A stretch of 64,000 nucleotides of DNA from Prosthecodimorpha staleyi (GCF_018729455.1 NZ_JAHHZF010000002.1:496605-560604); one strand, 5' to 3'. Numbered from the stretch's first letter, positions 7,620 to 17,141 are shown. Program-made: numbers and translations. The notes: a model not told the origin generated them from the sequence alone.

Positions 7620-9587
7620 ATGATCCGCCGCTCGTGGTCGCATCTCTTCTCCGGTACCGCCCTCCTCCTGCTGCTCGCCGGGAGCGCTGCTGCGGAACTG
7701 ACGGGCGTCGCCCCGGGCCAGGGAACCGGCTCGGGCTTGGGCGCAGCGCCGGCCAACGACGCGCAGGACATCGCCGGGCGACTGCAGAACCCGATCAGCA
7801 TGCCGACGGAGGCGCCCCCGATCGTGATCGAACCGGCGGCGCCGACGACGGCCGCCGCACCGGCCGCAGGCACGGCGCCGGCTGCCGGCGCGGCACCGGC
7901 CGGCGCCTTCAGCAACGCCCCCGGACCGGTCGGCGTGCCGCCGGGCGAATTCCGCACCCTGCCCGCCGGCCAGACCGTGGCCGCGCCCGCCCCTGCCGCG
8001 GCGCCGGCACCCGCTGTGGTGGCCCCGGCGGCGGTCGTCCCGACGGTCGTTGCGGGCGTGCCGGTTGAACGCATCGTCGAAGTGCTGAAGGCCGATCTCA
8101 CCGACAAGACCCGGATCAAGGGCAGCGCCGAGGAGCGCCGCCTCCGCGGTGCCATCGCGGCCTTCTACGAGGCGCGCGACTGGCAGCCACTGTTCGTCGA
8201 CGGCAACGGCCTGACCCGGCGCGCCGAACAGGCTGCCGACCGCTTCCGCCATGCTGCCGACGACGGCCTCGACCCGTCCGCCTATCTGGTCGGCCGGCCG
8301 AAGTCCGATGCCGGCGAGACCACGCTTGCGGAGTTCGAGGTCGGCTATGCCGCCGCGACGCTGCGCTACGCGATGCATGCGATGTCGGGCCGCTTCGAGC
8401 CGACGCGCCTCAGCGAACTGGCCACCGCCAAGCCGCCGCAGGTCGATCCGGCCGCCGCGTTGGCGGAGTTTGCGGCATCGTCCGATCTTTCCGCGACGCT
8501 CGAAGCCTACAATCCGCCGCACGAGGGCTACCGCCGCCTGAAGGCCAAGCTGGCCGAGATGGGCGGCTATACGCCGCCGCCGCCGGTGGTGCAGGTCCCG
8601 AACGGCCCCACCCTGCGGCCCGGCCAGAAGGACGGCCGCGTCGCGGCGCTGCGAGAGCGGCTCGGCATCGGTACGACCGCGTCGGACGGCGAGCTTTACG
8701 ACGATCCGCTGGTCGAGGCCGTCAAGGCTTTCCAGAAGGAGAAGGGGCTGAAGCCGACCGGCTTGGTCGGCCCGGCAACCGTCTCGCTCCTGAACGATCC
8801 CGGCGCGGGCGGTGAGACCAAGGCGGTCGATCTGAAGCCGGCCGACATCGTCGCCAACATGGAACGCTGGCGCTGGCTGCCGCGCGAGCTCGGCTCGCTG
8901 CATGTCTTCGTCAACATTCCGGATTATCAGCTCGCGATCGTGCGCGACGGGAAGGAAGTCCACCGCACCCGGGTGATCGTCGGCCGCGTCGCCAACCAGA
9001 CGCCGGTCTTCTCGGAGACGATGACCCACATCATCGTCAATCCCTACTGGAACGTGCCCGTCTCGATCCTCAAGAAGGAGATGCTGGGCAAGATTCAGGA
9101 GACGGCCGGCAGCTATCTCGACCGCGGCAATTACGAGGTCGTCGTCGGCAAGCGGGTCGTCAGCGCGAGCGAGGTCGACTGGGCCAACGTCAATCCGAAT
9201 GCCGTCTCGGTCCGCCAGCGCCCGGGTGGCGGGAATGCCCTCGGCAACATCAAGTTCATGTTCCCGAACCAGCATTCCGTCTACCTGCACGACACTTCGT
9301 CGCGCGGCCTGTTCACCCAGACCTACCGGGCGCTGTCGCATGGCTGCGTGCGCGTGCACGAGCCCTTCGCCTTCGCCGACGCGCTCCTCGCCGAGGAGCC
9401 GGGCGGCCTCGACGGCAAGCAGTTGAAGGGCATGATCGGCGGCGGCGAAAAGTATCTCTGGCTGAAGCGCAAGCTCGAGGTGCATCTCGCCTACTTCACG
9501 GCCTTCGTCGGCCCGGACGGCAAGCTCGAAAGCCGCGCCGACATTTATGGCCACAATGCCCGGACCAAGCGGCTGCTCGGCATCTGA
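7620..9587 (+). CDS. YcbB-type L,D-transpeptidase
   Basis: A 655-residue periplasmic enzyme expected to make 3-3 crosslinks in peptidoglycan or to attach proteins to it. A signal peptide covers residues 1-25 (ending AGSAAAE). A long Ala/Pro-rich linker follows to about residue 140, then the helical YcbB scaffold domain. A PG-binding domain (LRPGQKDGRVAALRERLG ... AVKAFQKEKGL) lies around 340-400. The YkuD catalytic domain carries SHGCVRVHEP with catalytic C576. GGGAG lies seven bases before the ATG. It begins 102 bases after the sigma-54 regulator. The length and domain order match the LdtD/YcbB class, but the symbol is left blank because paralogues are numerous in this order. Confidence 0.9.
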   Translation: MIRRSWSHLFSGTALLLLLAGSAAAELTGVAPGQGTGSGLGAAPANDAQDIAGRLQNPISMPTEAPPIVIEPAAPTTAAAPAAGTAPAAGAAPAGAFSNAPGPVGVPPGEFRTLPAGQTVAAPAPAAAPAPAVVAPAAVVPTVVAGVPVERIVEVLKADLTDKTRIKGSAEERRLRGAIAAFYEARDWQPLFVDGNGLTRRAEQAADRFRHAADDGLDPSAYLVGRPKSDAGETTLAEFEVGYAAATLRYAMHAMSGRFEPTRLSELATAKPPQVDPAAALAEFAASSDLSATLEAYNPPHEGYRRLKAKLAEMGGYTPPPPVVQVPNGPTLRPGQKDGRVAALRERLGIGTTASDGELYDDPLVEAVKAFQKEKGLKPTGLVGPATVSLLNDPGAGGETKAVDLKPADIVANMERWRWLPRELGSLHVFVNIPDYQLAIVRDGKEVHRTRVIVGRVANQTPVFSETMTHIIVNPYWNVPVSILKKEMLGKIQETAGSYLDRGNYEVVVGKRVVSASEVDWANVNPNAVSVRQRPGGGNALGNIKFMFPNQHSVYLHDTSSRGLFTQTYRALSHGCVRVHEPFAFADALLAEEPGGLDGKQLKGMIGGGEKYLWLKRKLEVHLAYFTAFVGPDGKLESRADIYGHNARTKRLLGI

Positions 9588-9911
9588 CCGGTGCCGCTCC
9601 GGGTCGGGTCGGACTGCAAAGGGAAGCCGGCCGGCGATGCGCCGGGCGGTTTCAAGGGGGTCCGATGCCCCCTTTACGTTCATGACCAGATGAATCGAGA
9701 CCGAGCCGGATGGGGTCCGGAGCCCGCAATGGGGATCGGAAAACTGCGATCGGGGCGTTCGTCATCTTTTCAGCGCATTCGGTTCTAGGGTAAATGCTTC
9801 ATTAACCAGTCGCAGCGAATGTGGGCCGATCGGGGTGGTACCAAGTTGCGGGGTCAGGAACCCTCGCCTACCTCGGGGTAGCAGGCTGAACAGAGTGGTC
9901 GAACGGGGCGC
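9588..9911 (+). other. Intergenic stretch between L,D-transpeptidase and DUF882 genes
   Basis: These 324 bases contain no convincing gene. Near the left end is a hairpin with a short T-run (9654-9674). Close to the right end, 106 bases before the next start, TAAA-N7-TTAA (9791-9805) resembles a degenerate site for the cell-cycle regulator CtrA (TTAA-N7-TTAA); one half is imperfect, so this is only a suggestion. Confidence 0.4.
9654..9674 (+). terminator. Probable terminator of the L,D-transpeptidase gene
   Basis: A 7-bp perfect stem (AAGGGGG/CCCCCTT) with loop TCCGATG, ending in TTT, lies 67 bases after the stop codon. The short T-run makes it a modest intrinsic terminator. Confidence 0.5.
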
Positions 9912-11696
9912 ATGTCGAACGGTTATCGCCTCCACCGCACCGGGCTTGGCGTCGCAGCCGCGGTGCTGATTGGCTCCGCCGCGGTCGCCAAGGCCGAGAC
10001 GCGCGCGCTCAGCCTCTACAACACCCACACCCAGGAACGCGCGACGATCGTCTTCAAGCGCGACGGATCGTACGATCAGGCCGGACTGCAGGAGCTGAAC
10101 CGCCTGCTTAGGGATTGGCGGCGCAACGAGTCCACCAAGATGGACCCGCAGCTGTTCGACCTGATCTGGGAGGTCTATCGCGACACCGGCGCGCGCGACC
10201 CGATCCACATCGTCTGCGGCTACCGTTCGCCCACCACCAACAACATGCTGCGTTCCCGCTCGCGCGGCGTCGCCAAGTTCAGCCAGCACACGCTCGGCAA
10301 GGCGATGGACTTCTATTTGCCCGACGTGCCGCTGGACAAGCTCCGCGCGGTCGGCATGCGCAAGCAGTTCGGCGGCGTCGGCTTCTATCCGACCTCGGGC
10401 TCGCCCTTCGTCCACATGGATACCGGCAGCGTGCGCGCCTGGCCGCGCATGACGCGCGAGCAGCTGGTTGCGCTGTTCCCGGACGGCAAGACCGCCCACC
10501 TGCCCGCCGACGGCAATCCGCTGCCGCGCTACTCGGAGGCGCTCGCCGAGGTTCAGGCGCGCAAGGGGCGCGGCGAGACGGCCGTGGCCTCCGCCGGCGG
10601 TTCCGGCGGACGCAGTTTCCTGGCCTCCTTCTTCGGTGGCGGCAACAAGGCCGCAGAGGCCGGCGACGACGATGAAGAGGGCGCAGCACCGGCCCGGGTC
10701 CAGACCCTGCGCCAGGGGCCGCCGCCGCCCGGTTCGCGCGCCGTCGCGGACGCCGGCGAGAGCTTCAGCCCGTCGACGGCGACCAAGTCCGGCGCTGCGG
10801 GCACTGCTGGCAGCACCGCGCCGGGTTCGCTGGTCGCCCTGCCCCTGCCGGTTCCGGCGCCGCGCGCACCGGGTTCCCTGGTCGCCGGAAATCAGGGCCC
10901 GAACGGCACGCCGGTGGGCTGGATACAGGGGCCGGCCGGGATCGTCCCGGCAACCGCCGGCGCCGTCCAGTCCGTCGACATGCCCGTGCCGGCGCCGAAG
11001 CCGGGAACGCAACTGGCCGCCGCCGCGCCGACCATCGGGACGCCGCTGCCCGCAGGATATGCCCAGCCGCGCGGCAAGCCCGGCACCAACTACGCCGCGC
11101 TGCCGCCGTCCGCCGCGCCGGCGAGCCAAGCCATCGCGATGGCCACCGGCGCCCAGGATCCAACCATCGCCGCCTCCGCGCTCGGCTATGCGCCGATCCT
11201 GCCGACGCCCAAGCCCGCCTACGAGCCGATGCCGGTCGCCGAAATCCGCTCCGGCGGTGGCGGTTCGTCGGTCCAGGCTGCCACCTTCGCTCAGTCAACC
11301 GCACCGCGCCCGCAGGCCGGCGGCGGTGTCGTCCTGGCGGCCCTGCCGGCGGCGACGACCGGTGCGATCTCGGCGACGGATGCCGGCGCAGCCCGGCTCG
11401 CAGTGCCGCCGGCGCCGGCCAGCCGCCCGGCCGCCAAGGGCGATCGCGCCGATCCGCTCGCGCGTCTGGTCGGTCGGACCGGCGAGCGGACGGAACCGAA
11501 ACTGCTCGACAGCGCAACGACCCGGATGGCCGCGTTCGGCGAATTGCGCCATCCGGACCAGGAGCATCTGCCGCAATTGTTGACCAAGCCGGCGCTGCTG
11601 GTCGTGTCCCACTTCGGCAACGGCTCGGGCGACCTGCGCAGCGACCGCTTCAGCGGCCCGGCGGTCGCGGCGCTGTCGATCGTCAAGACCGATTGA
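9912..11696 (+). CDS. DUF882/YcbK-family M15-like murein peptidase with long Pro/Ala tail
   Basis: A 594-residue exported protein. A signal peptide (residues 1-28, ending AKAE) is followed by a DUF882/YcbK domain to about residue 190, related to M15A zinc D,D-peptidases. Visible metal-site motifs are HIVCGYRSP, SQHTLGKAMDFY (His and Asp ligands) and SPFVHMDTG (third His). The remaining roughly 400 residues are low-complexity Ala/Pro/Gly linker with repeated PGSLVA-type units, ending in a more ordered stretch (PALLVVSHFGNGSGD). Such tails are typical of this family in Hyphomicrobiales and may span the periplasm. It probably acts in cell-wall remodelling with the upstream L,D-transpeptidase. 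Confidence 0.85.
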   Translation: MSNGYRLHRTGLGVAAAVLIGSAAVAKAETRALSLYNTHTQERATIVFKRDGSYDQAGLQELNRLLRDWRRNESTKMDPQLFDLIWEVYRDTGARDPIHIVCGYRSPTTNNMLRSRSRGVAKFSQHTLGKAMDFYLPDVPLDKLRAVGMRKQFGGVGFYPTSGSPFVHMDTGSVRAWPRMTREQLVALFPDGKTAHLPADGNPLPRYSEALAEVQARKGRGETAVASAGGSGGRSFLASFFGGGNKAAEAGDDDEEGAAPARVQTLRQGPPPPGSRAVADAGESFSPSTATKSGAAGTAGSTAPGSLVALPLPVPAPRAPGSLVAGNQGPNGTPVGWIQGPAGIVPATAGAVQSVDMPVPAPKPGTQLAAAAPTIGTPLPAGYAQPRGKPGTNYAALPPSAAPASQAIAMATGAQDPTIAASALGYAPILPTPKPAYEPMPVAEIRSGGGGSSVQAATFAQSTAPRPQAGGGVVLAALPAATTGAISATDAGAARLAVPPAPASRPAAKGDRADPLARLVGRTGERTEPKLLDSATTRMAAFGELRHPDQEHLPQLLTKPALLVVSHFGNGSGDLRSDRFSGPAVAALSIVKTD

Positions 11697-11734
11697 CCGC
11701 GCCGCCCGGCCAGGGCGCGCCCGATGCGATGACC

Positions 11735-11770
11735 AGAAAGGCCCGGCGGGTTCCCCCGCCGGGCCTTTCT
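11735..11770. terminator. Strong bidirectional terminator between convergent genes
   Basis: A perfect 16-bp stem, AGAAAGGCCCGGCGGG with its complement, closes on a TTCC loop. A-rich and T-rich ends (GAAAG/CTTTC) give a short T-run in both directions. It sits between the convergent DUF882 gene (stop at 11696) and pyk (stop at 11799). Confidence 0.85.
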
Positions 11771-11798
11771 CTGTCGGCACCTCGACGACGAGCGGTGA

Positions 11799-13238
11799 TC
11801 AGAGGTCGGCGTAGTGGTCGGCGCCGACGAACGCGATGCGCAGCATGTTGGTCGACCCGGGCGTCCCGAACGGCACGCCGCCGGAAATGATGATGCGCTG
11901 GCCGGGCTTCGAGAAGCCCTCCCGGAAGGCGAGCCCGGTCGCACGCGAGACCATGTCGTCGAAATCGCGCGCATCCTCGGAGATGACCGAATGCAGCCCC
12001 CAGACCAGCGACAGGCGACGGGCCATGTCCGGATCGGGCGAGATGGCGACCAGCGGCGGGAACGGCCGCTCGCGGGCGATGCGCAGGCCCGTGGAGCCCG
12101 ACATGGTGAAGCAGACGATGGCCGACAGGTTCAGCGTCTCGGCGATCTGGCGGGCCGCCGCCGCGATGGCGTCGGCCCCGGTCGCTTCCGGCTCGGAACG
12201 CTGCGCGGCGATGATGCCGCGATAGGTCGGATCCTTCTCCACCTCACGCGCGATCGCATCCATCATGGCGACCGCCTCGACCGGATACTTGCCGGCCGCC
12301 GATTCGGCGGACAGCATGATCGCGTCGGCGCCCTCGAACACCGCGATCGACACATCCGAGACCTCCGCGCGGGTCGGAACCGGCGAGGCGATCATGCTTT
12401 CGAGCATCTGGGTCGCGACCACCACGGGCTTGCCAGCGCGACGGCAGGCACGCGTCATCTGCTTCTGCAGGCCCGGGACGCGCTCGATCGGCAGTTCCAC
12501 GCCGAGATCGCCGCGTGCCACCATGATGGCGTCGGACAATTCGACGATCTCCGTGAGCCGGTCGATCGCCTGCGGCTTTTCGATCTTCGCCATGATGCCC
12601 GCACGGTTGCGCGTCACCTTGCGCGCTTCGGCGAGATCCTCGGGCCGCTGCACGAAGGACAGCGCGATCCAGTCGACGCCGATATCGAGCGCCGCGTCGA
12701 GATCGGCGCGGTCCTTCTCGGTCATGGCACCGATCGGAATGGTGGTGTCGGGCAGGCTGACGCCCTTGCGGTCGGAGACGCGGCCGGCGACCTCGACGCG
12801 GGCATGGATCGCCCGTTCGCCGTCCTTGGCCGTGCAGCGCAGCAGCACCTTGCCGTCGTCGACCAGCAGCCGGTGGCCCGGCTCGACCGCCGACAGGATC
12901 TCGGGATGCGGCAGGTAGACCCGCGTCCGGTCGCCCGGCGTCGGATCGGCATCGAGCGTGAACTCGTCGCCGATCTTCAATTCCTGCGGCCCACCCGCGA
13001 AGGTGCCGAGGCGCAGCTTCGGACCCTGCAGGTCGGCCAGGATGCCGATCGGCCGGCCGGTCTTCACGTCGAGCGCACGAATGATGCCGACCAGCTCGCG
13101 CAGGCGATCGTGGCTGGTATGGCTCATGTTGATGCGGAAGACATCGGCTCCGGCCATGAACAGCCGTTCGATCGTGGCACTGTCGCTCGAGGCCGGGCCC
13201 AGCGTGGCCACGATCTTCACACGTCTCTTGCGCCGCAT
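11799..13238 (-). CDS. pyk: Pyruvate kinase
   Basis: A 479-residue pyruvate kinase, converting phosphoenolpyruvate and ADP to pyruvate and ATP in the cytoplasm. Landmarks are KIVATLGPAS at the N-terminus, FRINMSHTSH, the signature MAKIEKPQAID with the catalytic Lys, VARGDLGVELP, and the A-domain VATQMLESMI and MLSAESAAGKYPVEAV. The C-terminal allosteric domain is complete. GGGGAGG precedes the ATG by about nine bases. The convergent terminator at 11735-11770 ends it. DUF1036, gapR and N-formylglutamate amidohydrolase genes nearby match the usual Hyphomicrobiales neighbourhood. Confidence 0.97.
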   Translation of the reverse strand: MRRKRRVKIVATLGPASSDSATIERLFMAGADVFRINMSHTSHDRLRELVGIIRALDVKTGRPIGILADLQGPKLRLGTFAGGPQELKIGDEFTLDADPTPGDRTRVYLPHPEILSAVEPGHRLLVDDGKVLLRCTAKDGERAIHARVEVAGRVSDRKGVSLPDTTIPIGAMTEKDRADLDAALDIGVDWIALSFVQRPEDLAEARKVTRNRAGIMAKIEKPQAIDRLTEIVELSDAIMVARGDLGVELPIERVPGLQKQMTRACRRAGKPVVVATQMLESMIASPVPTRAEVSDVSIAVFEGADAIMLSAESAAGKYPVEAVAMMDAIAREVEKDPTYRGIIAAQRSEPEATGADAIAAAARQIAETLNLSAIVCFTMSGSTGLRIARERPFPPLVAISPDPDMARRLSLVWGLHSVISEDARDFDDMVSRATGLAFREGFSKPGQRIIISGGVPFGTPGSTNMLRIAFVGADHYADL

Positions 13239-13535
13239 GGCCGCCGCCGCCTCCCCTGCCGGTCCGGCGCTTCATCGCCGGTTATCCGAGTGATGCGGCA
13301 GGAAGACCCTGCGATGCAAGATAATGCAAGAGCCCGCGACGCCTTTCGGTGTCGCCGCGACCGTCCGCCGCGACGTCCGGTCCGGCCAAGCCTCGCCGCC
13401 GAAAGTCGGTCACGGATCCGTCAACCGCCTCGAAAGTCGAGATTTTCAGTCCTGGGTTCGGCAGAACGGCCGGAGCCGAAGGGATTGCCGGCCGGTGTCC
13501 GGGGATGCCCGCCTGCGACGATGGTCGAAGGCGGC
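13239..13535 (-). promoter_or_regulatory. Upstream region of pyk with a short direct repeat
   Basis: These 297 bases hold no supportable gene. About 75 to 95 bases upstream of the pyk ATG the octamer ATGCAAGA occurs twice, at 13314-13321 and 13324-13331, one helical turn apart. That spacing suits a regulator binding one face of the DNA, but no factor can be named. No clear -35/-10 pair was found. Confidence 0.3.
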
Positions 13536-13922
13536 TCAGCGCCAGCGTTCGACGATCCGGAGCGCGGCCCACGCTCCGAGGACGGTCGCCACCATGCCAC
13601 CGGCGAGCGCCAGCGACATCAAGGGCTCGCCCGACTTGGCCACCGAGCTCTCCACGGTCGCAACGCTGCCGAGCAGCATGACCACCAGGAAGCCACCGAT
13701 TTGAGCGGCCAGGACCGCACCGAAGAAAGAGACGACGATATTCACGATCCAGCCGGCGACACGGCGCTTGTGCATCCAGGCCTCGTGGATGCCCACAGCC
13801 AGGGCTGCGGCGACGAAGACAACCGCAATCGCCAGGGACCCGCCGACGCTGGCCATCGGGATCGAGCGGGTCCATTGAAGAAGCAGGATGGAGAGCACGG
13901 CCAGAGACAGGATGTAGCGCAC
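13536..13922 (-). CDS. Small four-helix membrane protein of unknown function
   Basis: I do not recognise this 128-residue protein. It has about four hydrophobic segments (residues 3-14, 19-37, 45-70 and 90-118 approximately) and short basic loops, so it is an integral inner-membrane protein. I chose the GTG at 13922 because AAGGA lies eight bases before it; longer in-frame starts add only an Arg-rich stretch with no counterpart in a membrane protein. It stands alone between pyk and the DUF1036 gene. Confidence 0.55.
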   Translation of the reverse strand: MRYILSLAVLSILLLQWTRSIPMASVGGSLAIAVVFVAAALAVGIHEAWMHKRRVAGWIVNIVVSFFGAVLAAQIGGFLVVMLLGSVATVESSVAKSGEPLMSLALAGGMVATVLGAWAALRIVERWR

Positions 13923-14141
13923 GGACTTTGTCCTTCCCTTACGCCTGCCTCTAGCGGCCCTCCCCCGCATGGTCTGCGGGGCGGCCCGAGGCCTGGTCAT
14001 CACGGGCAGCGTCGACTTTCGGAGCCTCCGCCCATATCGCGACCGCATGACGGCACAGGGTGATTCGGGAGATAGCCAAGCCTCGGGGATTGTGACCGAC
14101 TCGAGAAGGATACTCGGCCGCCGGTCGCAGCATCCGTCGCG

Positions 14142-14639
14142 CTACTGGCTGCCGGCCGTGCCGAGGCCGGCACGGCCCGGCTCGGTCAACTGGACGGTCC
14201 AGCTGCGCTGCTCGCCGGTGTCGATCTCGAAGAAGCCGGTGCGCTCGAAGCCGCGCTTCAGGCAGTCTTCGATACCGCGGATCGTGAAGGTCTTTTCCTG
14301 GGTGCACATGAAGGAGCGGCCGCTCCATTCGCCGCCCCGATCGTAATCGATCGCATAGATATAATAATACCGCGAAACGAGTGGTCCGGCGAGCAAGGTC
14401 TCGCAGGATGAAGCCGGCAGGTTCCACCAGCCTTCCGTCGCCCAGGCGGTTTGATCCTTGTAGCCGACGGCGATGCCGATCCGGCTCGAGGTCTTGTTGC
14501 AGATGCGCAGATCAGCCTTTGCTTCCGTTGCGGACAATGCGGAAGCGGCGACGATCGCTGCAGCGATGGTCGAAACCGTAAGGAAGGACCTCCGGCCGAA
14601 GCGCGGACGGAGACAGGCAGATGACAGGAAGCTTCGCAT
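14142..14639 (-). CDS. DUF1036 exported protein
   Basis: About 165 residues, matching DUF1036, a family of small secreted proteins of unknown function common in Hyphomicrobiales. A twin-arginine-like leader (RRSFLTVSTIAAA) ends at ATEAKAD. The mature part begins LRICNKTSSRIGIAVGYKD and continues with WWNLPASSC, YYYIYAIDYDRGGEW and CTQEKTFTIRG, with four cysteines able to form two disulfides. The start is uncertain: ATGs at 14639 and 14663 and a TTG at 14684 are in frame, none with a good ribosome site. DUF1036 genes usually lie close to pyk, as here. Confidence 0.8.
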   Translation of the reverse strand: MRSFLSSACLRPRFGRRSFLTVSTIAAAIVAASALSATEAKADLRICNKTSSRIGIAVGYKDQTAWATEGWWNLPASSCETLLAGPLVSRYYYIYAIDYDRGGEWSGRSFMCTQEKTFTIRGIEDCLKRGFERTGFFEIDTGEQRSWTVQLTEPGRAGLGTAGSQ

Positions 14640-14875
14640 CGCGTCCGGATCGGAGGGGTTCATCACGGAGGGGACAGAAGTCAAAGCGTCTCGTCCGGTG
14701 ACCAGTCGATTTCGGGTGCGGAGGATGCCTGCTCGTCCCGGTCTTGTCCAGACGAACGGCTTCCCCCATGGCGAGGCTGACGAAAGGGCGGGACAATTGC
14801 GGCAGAAAATCGGCCGACCGAACGGTCAGCGCCGCCCGGCCGGTCGCGAGCCGGCGGACGGCCGACGCGCGGGCC

Positions 14876-15775
14876 TCAGGTTCTCGGCCTCGCGATCCAG
14901 ATCCCGGCGAGAATCCCGGCGCCGCCGAGCAGTTCGAGCGGCCCCAGCGCCTCGCCGTAGATCAGCCAGCCGAACAGCGCCCCGGCGACCGCCTCCAGGA
15001 AGATGACCAGCGACGAGAAGGCCGCCGACAGGTGGCCGAGCGCGAAGGCCAAGAGCCCCTGCCCGCCGGCATGGCTGACCCAGGCCATCAGCACCAGGGC
15101 GCCGGCGCCGAGCCAGCCGGCGGGCAGCCAGCTGTTCTCCATCACGCCGGCGACCACGGCGAGGGCGGCCGCGGTCACGATCGTCGACCGGAAGAGCACG
15201 GCGCCGGCGGGCGCTGTACGACGGGCGACACGGACCGCCAGGAAATAGAGCCCGAAGAAGAACGAGGTGCCGATGCCGAAGAGATCGCCGAGGAATCGCT
15301 CCGGCGCATAGCTGGAACTCGACCCGACCAGCACGGCGCCGCCGGCGACGCAGATCGCCAGGCCGAGGATGGTCGGACGCGTGACCGGCTCGCCGATGAA
15401 CAGGCTGGAGAAGGCCGCCACCCAGATCGGCGCCATGGTGGCCAGCAGCGTGGCGTTGGTGATGGTCGTCTTCAGGACGGCCAGATGCCAGAAGAACAGG
15501 TCGCCGGCGAAGAGCAGGCCGACCACCACCATCTGCCAGGTCCAGCCCGGATCCGGCTGGCCTGAGCGACTGAGTTCGAGGCGAGCCCAGATCCACAACA
15601 GCGGCAGGGCCAGGAAGACGCGGTAGAAGGCACTGGTGAAGGGACCGACATCGGCGGCGCCGGCGACGCGGACGAAGACCGGCGAGATCGCCATGGCGAC
15701 GGCGCCGGCGACGAGGGCGGCCACGGCGATGAGAACGACCGTCGAGGGTCGGCCCGGGCGGGCGGTGATGGTCAT
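14876..15775 (-). CDS. EamA/DMT-superfamily transporter
   Basis: A 299-residue inner-membrane transporter with ten predicted helices in two EamA repeats (residues about 12-145 and 155-295). Typical features are FRVFLALPLL-like helix 2, NATLLATMAPIWVAAFSSLFIGEPVT at the end of the first repeat and LVIFLEAVAGALFGWLIYGE at the end of the second. The family exports amino acids, purines or other metabolites; the substrate cannot be read from sequence. The ATG at 15775 excludes an unstructured N-terminal extension. It faces away from the N-formylglutamate amidohydrolase gene, so the two share the 110-base region between them. Confidence 0.85.
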   Translation of the reverse strand: MTITARPGRPSTVVLIAVAALVAGAVAMAISPVFVRVAGAADVGPFTSAFYRVFLALPLLWIWARLELSRSGQPDPGWTWQMVVVGLLFAGDLFFWHLAVLKTTITNATLLATMAPIWVAAFSSLFIGEPVTRPTILGLAICVAGGAVLVGSSSSYAPERFLGDLFGIGTSFFFGLYFLAVRVARRTAPAGAVLFRSTIVTAAALAVVAGVMENSWLPAGWLGAGALVLMAWVSHAGGQGLLAFALGHLSAAFSSLVIFLEAVAGALFGWLIYGEALGPLELLGGAGILAGIWIARPRT

Positions 15776-15885
15776 GGCGGGGCAGGCTTCCGACGAACCG
15801 GGGGAGGATGCTCGAGGCGCGGGCTCTGGCGGCACGGGCTGCGCGTCACTATCATTCCGCAGACGCTTCCGCCTATGGTCTTTCG

Positions 15886-16770
15886 ATGCCAAGCCCCGAA
15901 CTCGATGCCCGTTCGCCCTTTCGCGACGAGGCCCGCGAAATTCTTGCCGGCGATCCGGCCCGCGGCCTCGTGATTCTCGCCGACCACGCCACCAATATCG
16001 TGCCGGCCGAATATGCCGGCCTCGGCCTGCCCGCAGGCCAGCTGGAACGCCATATCGGCTACGATATCGGCATCGACGGTCTGACGCGCGAATTGGCGCG
16101 GCGGACCGGCGCTCCGGCGGTGCTGTCGCGATTCTCGCGCCTGCTGATCGACCCGAATCGCGGCGACGACGACCCGACGCTGATCATGCGGCTGTCCGAC
16201 GGCGCCGTGGTGCCGGGCAATGCGCGCATCGATGCGGACGAAAGGGCCCGGCGGATCGGGCGCTTCTGGCGCCCGTATGACGAAGCGGTCGCGGCCGTGA
16301 TCGAAACGGCGGCGCGAGCGAGCGGGGTTCCGCCCGTCATCCTGTCGCTGCACAGTTTCACGCCCGTCTGGCGCGGCGTGCCGAGACCCTGGCATGTGGG
16401 CATCCTGTGGGATCGCGATCCGCGCCTGCCGCGCCTGCTGCACGACGCGCTCTCAGCCGACACGGCCCTGGTCGTCGGCGACAACGAGCCCTATGGCGGT
16501 GCGTTGCACGGCGATACCATGTTCCGTCACGCCACCCGTCGCGGCCTCGCCCATGCCATCCTGGAGGTACGCCAGGACCTGATCGCCGACGCGGCCGGGA
16601 TTCTCGCCTGGGCCGGGCGGCTGACGCGGATCATGGACGATCTCGCCGGCCGCCCCGACCTGCACCGGATCGAGTATTTCGGTTCGGATGCCGGGCCGGT
16701 CGCGCCCTTGCCGCTACCGCTGGCGGATGCGGCATACCCATTCGAACGACCGGCACCCATGCCGGCCTGA
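15886..16770 (+). CDS. N-formylglutamate amidohydrolase family protein
   Basis: A 294-residue member of the N-formylglutamate amidohydrolase family. The founding enzyme, HutG, releases formate from N-formylglutamate in histidine degradation. Landmarks include LVILADHATNIVPAEYAGLGLP, HIGYDIGI, LSRFSRLLIDPNRG and HSFTPVWRG with the conserved His, then DNEPYGG. No other hut genes are nearby. It is followed 65 bases later by DUF1244 and then gapR, a conserved arrangement in this order that suggests a housekeeping rather than histidine-specific role. The start at 15886 lacks a clear ribosome site. Confidence 0.85.
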   Translation: MPSPELDARSPFRDEAREILAGDPARGLVILADHATNIVPAEYAGLGLPAGQLERHIGYDIGIDGLTRELARRTGAPAVLSRFSRLLIDPNRGDDDPTLIMRLSDGAVVPGNARIDADERARRIGRFWRPYDEAVAAVIETAARASGVPPVILSLHSFTPVWRGVPRPWHVGILWDRDPRLPRLLHDALSADTALVVGDNEPYGGALHGDTMFRHATRRGLAHAILEVRQDLIADAAGILAWAGRLTRIMDDLAGRPDLHRIEYFGSDAGPVAPLPLPLADAAYPFERPAPMPA

Positions 16771-16835
16771 CAGTCCCCACCGAACAGGCGCCCGGCCGTC
16801 CCGACCGGTGCCGGCGTTGCAGCGGAGACCCTAGC

Positions 16836-17141
16836 ATGAGCGATCTCGACGAAAAATCACGCACCGAACTGGAAGCCGCAGCCTTCCGCCGCCTGCTCGA
16901 GCATCTCGACAAGCGCAGCGACGTGCAGAATATCGACCTCATGAATCTGGCGGGTTTCTGCCGGAACTGCCTCGCCAACTGGTACCTGGAGGCCGCCGAG
17001 GCGCGCGGCATGCCGGTCAGCAAGGCCGACAGCCGCGTCGCCGTCTACGGCATGCCCTACGACGAGTGGAAGGCGAAGCACCAGCGGGACGCCTCCGGCG
17101 ACCAGTTGGCCGCCTTCGAGAAGAACCGCCCGCAGCATTGA
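16836..17141 (+). CDS. DUF1244 protein
   Basis: A 101-residue conserved protein of the DUF1244 family, small and helical. The core reads AAAFRRLLEHLDKRSDVQNI, then DLMNLAGFCRNCLANWY with a Cys-x-x-Cys, then YGMPYDEWKAKHQ. The paired cysteines may bind a metal; the function is unknown. GGAG lies ten bases before the ATG. It sits between the N-formylglutamate amidohydrolase and gapR on the same strand. Confidence 0.88.
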   Translation: MSDLDEKSRTELEAAAFRRLLEHLDKRSDVQNIDLMNLAGFCRNCLANWYLEAAEARGMPVSKADSRVAVYGMPYDEWKAKHQRDASGDQLAAFEKNRPQH

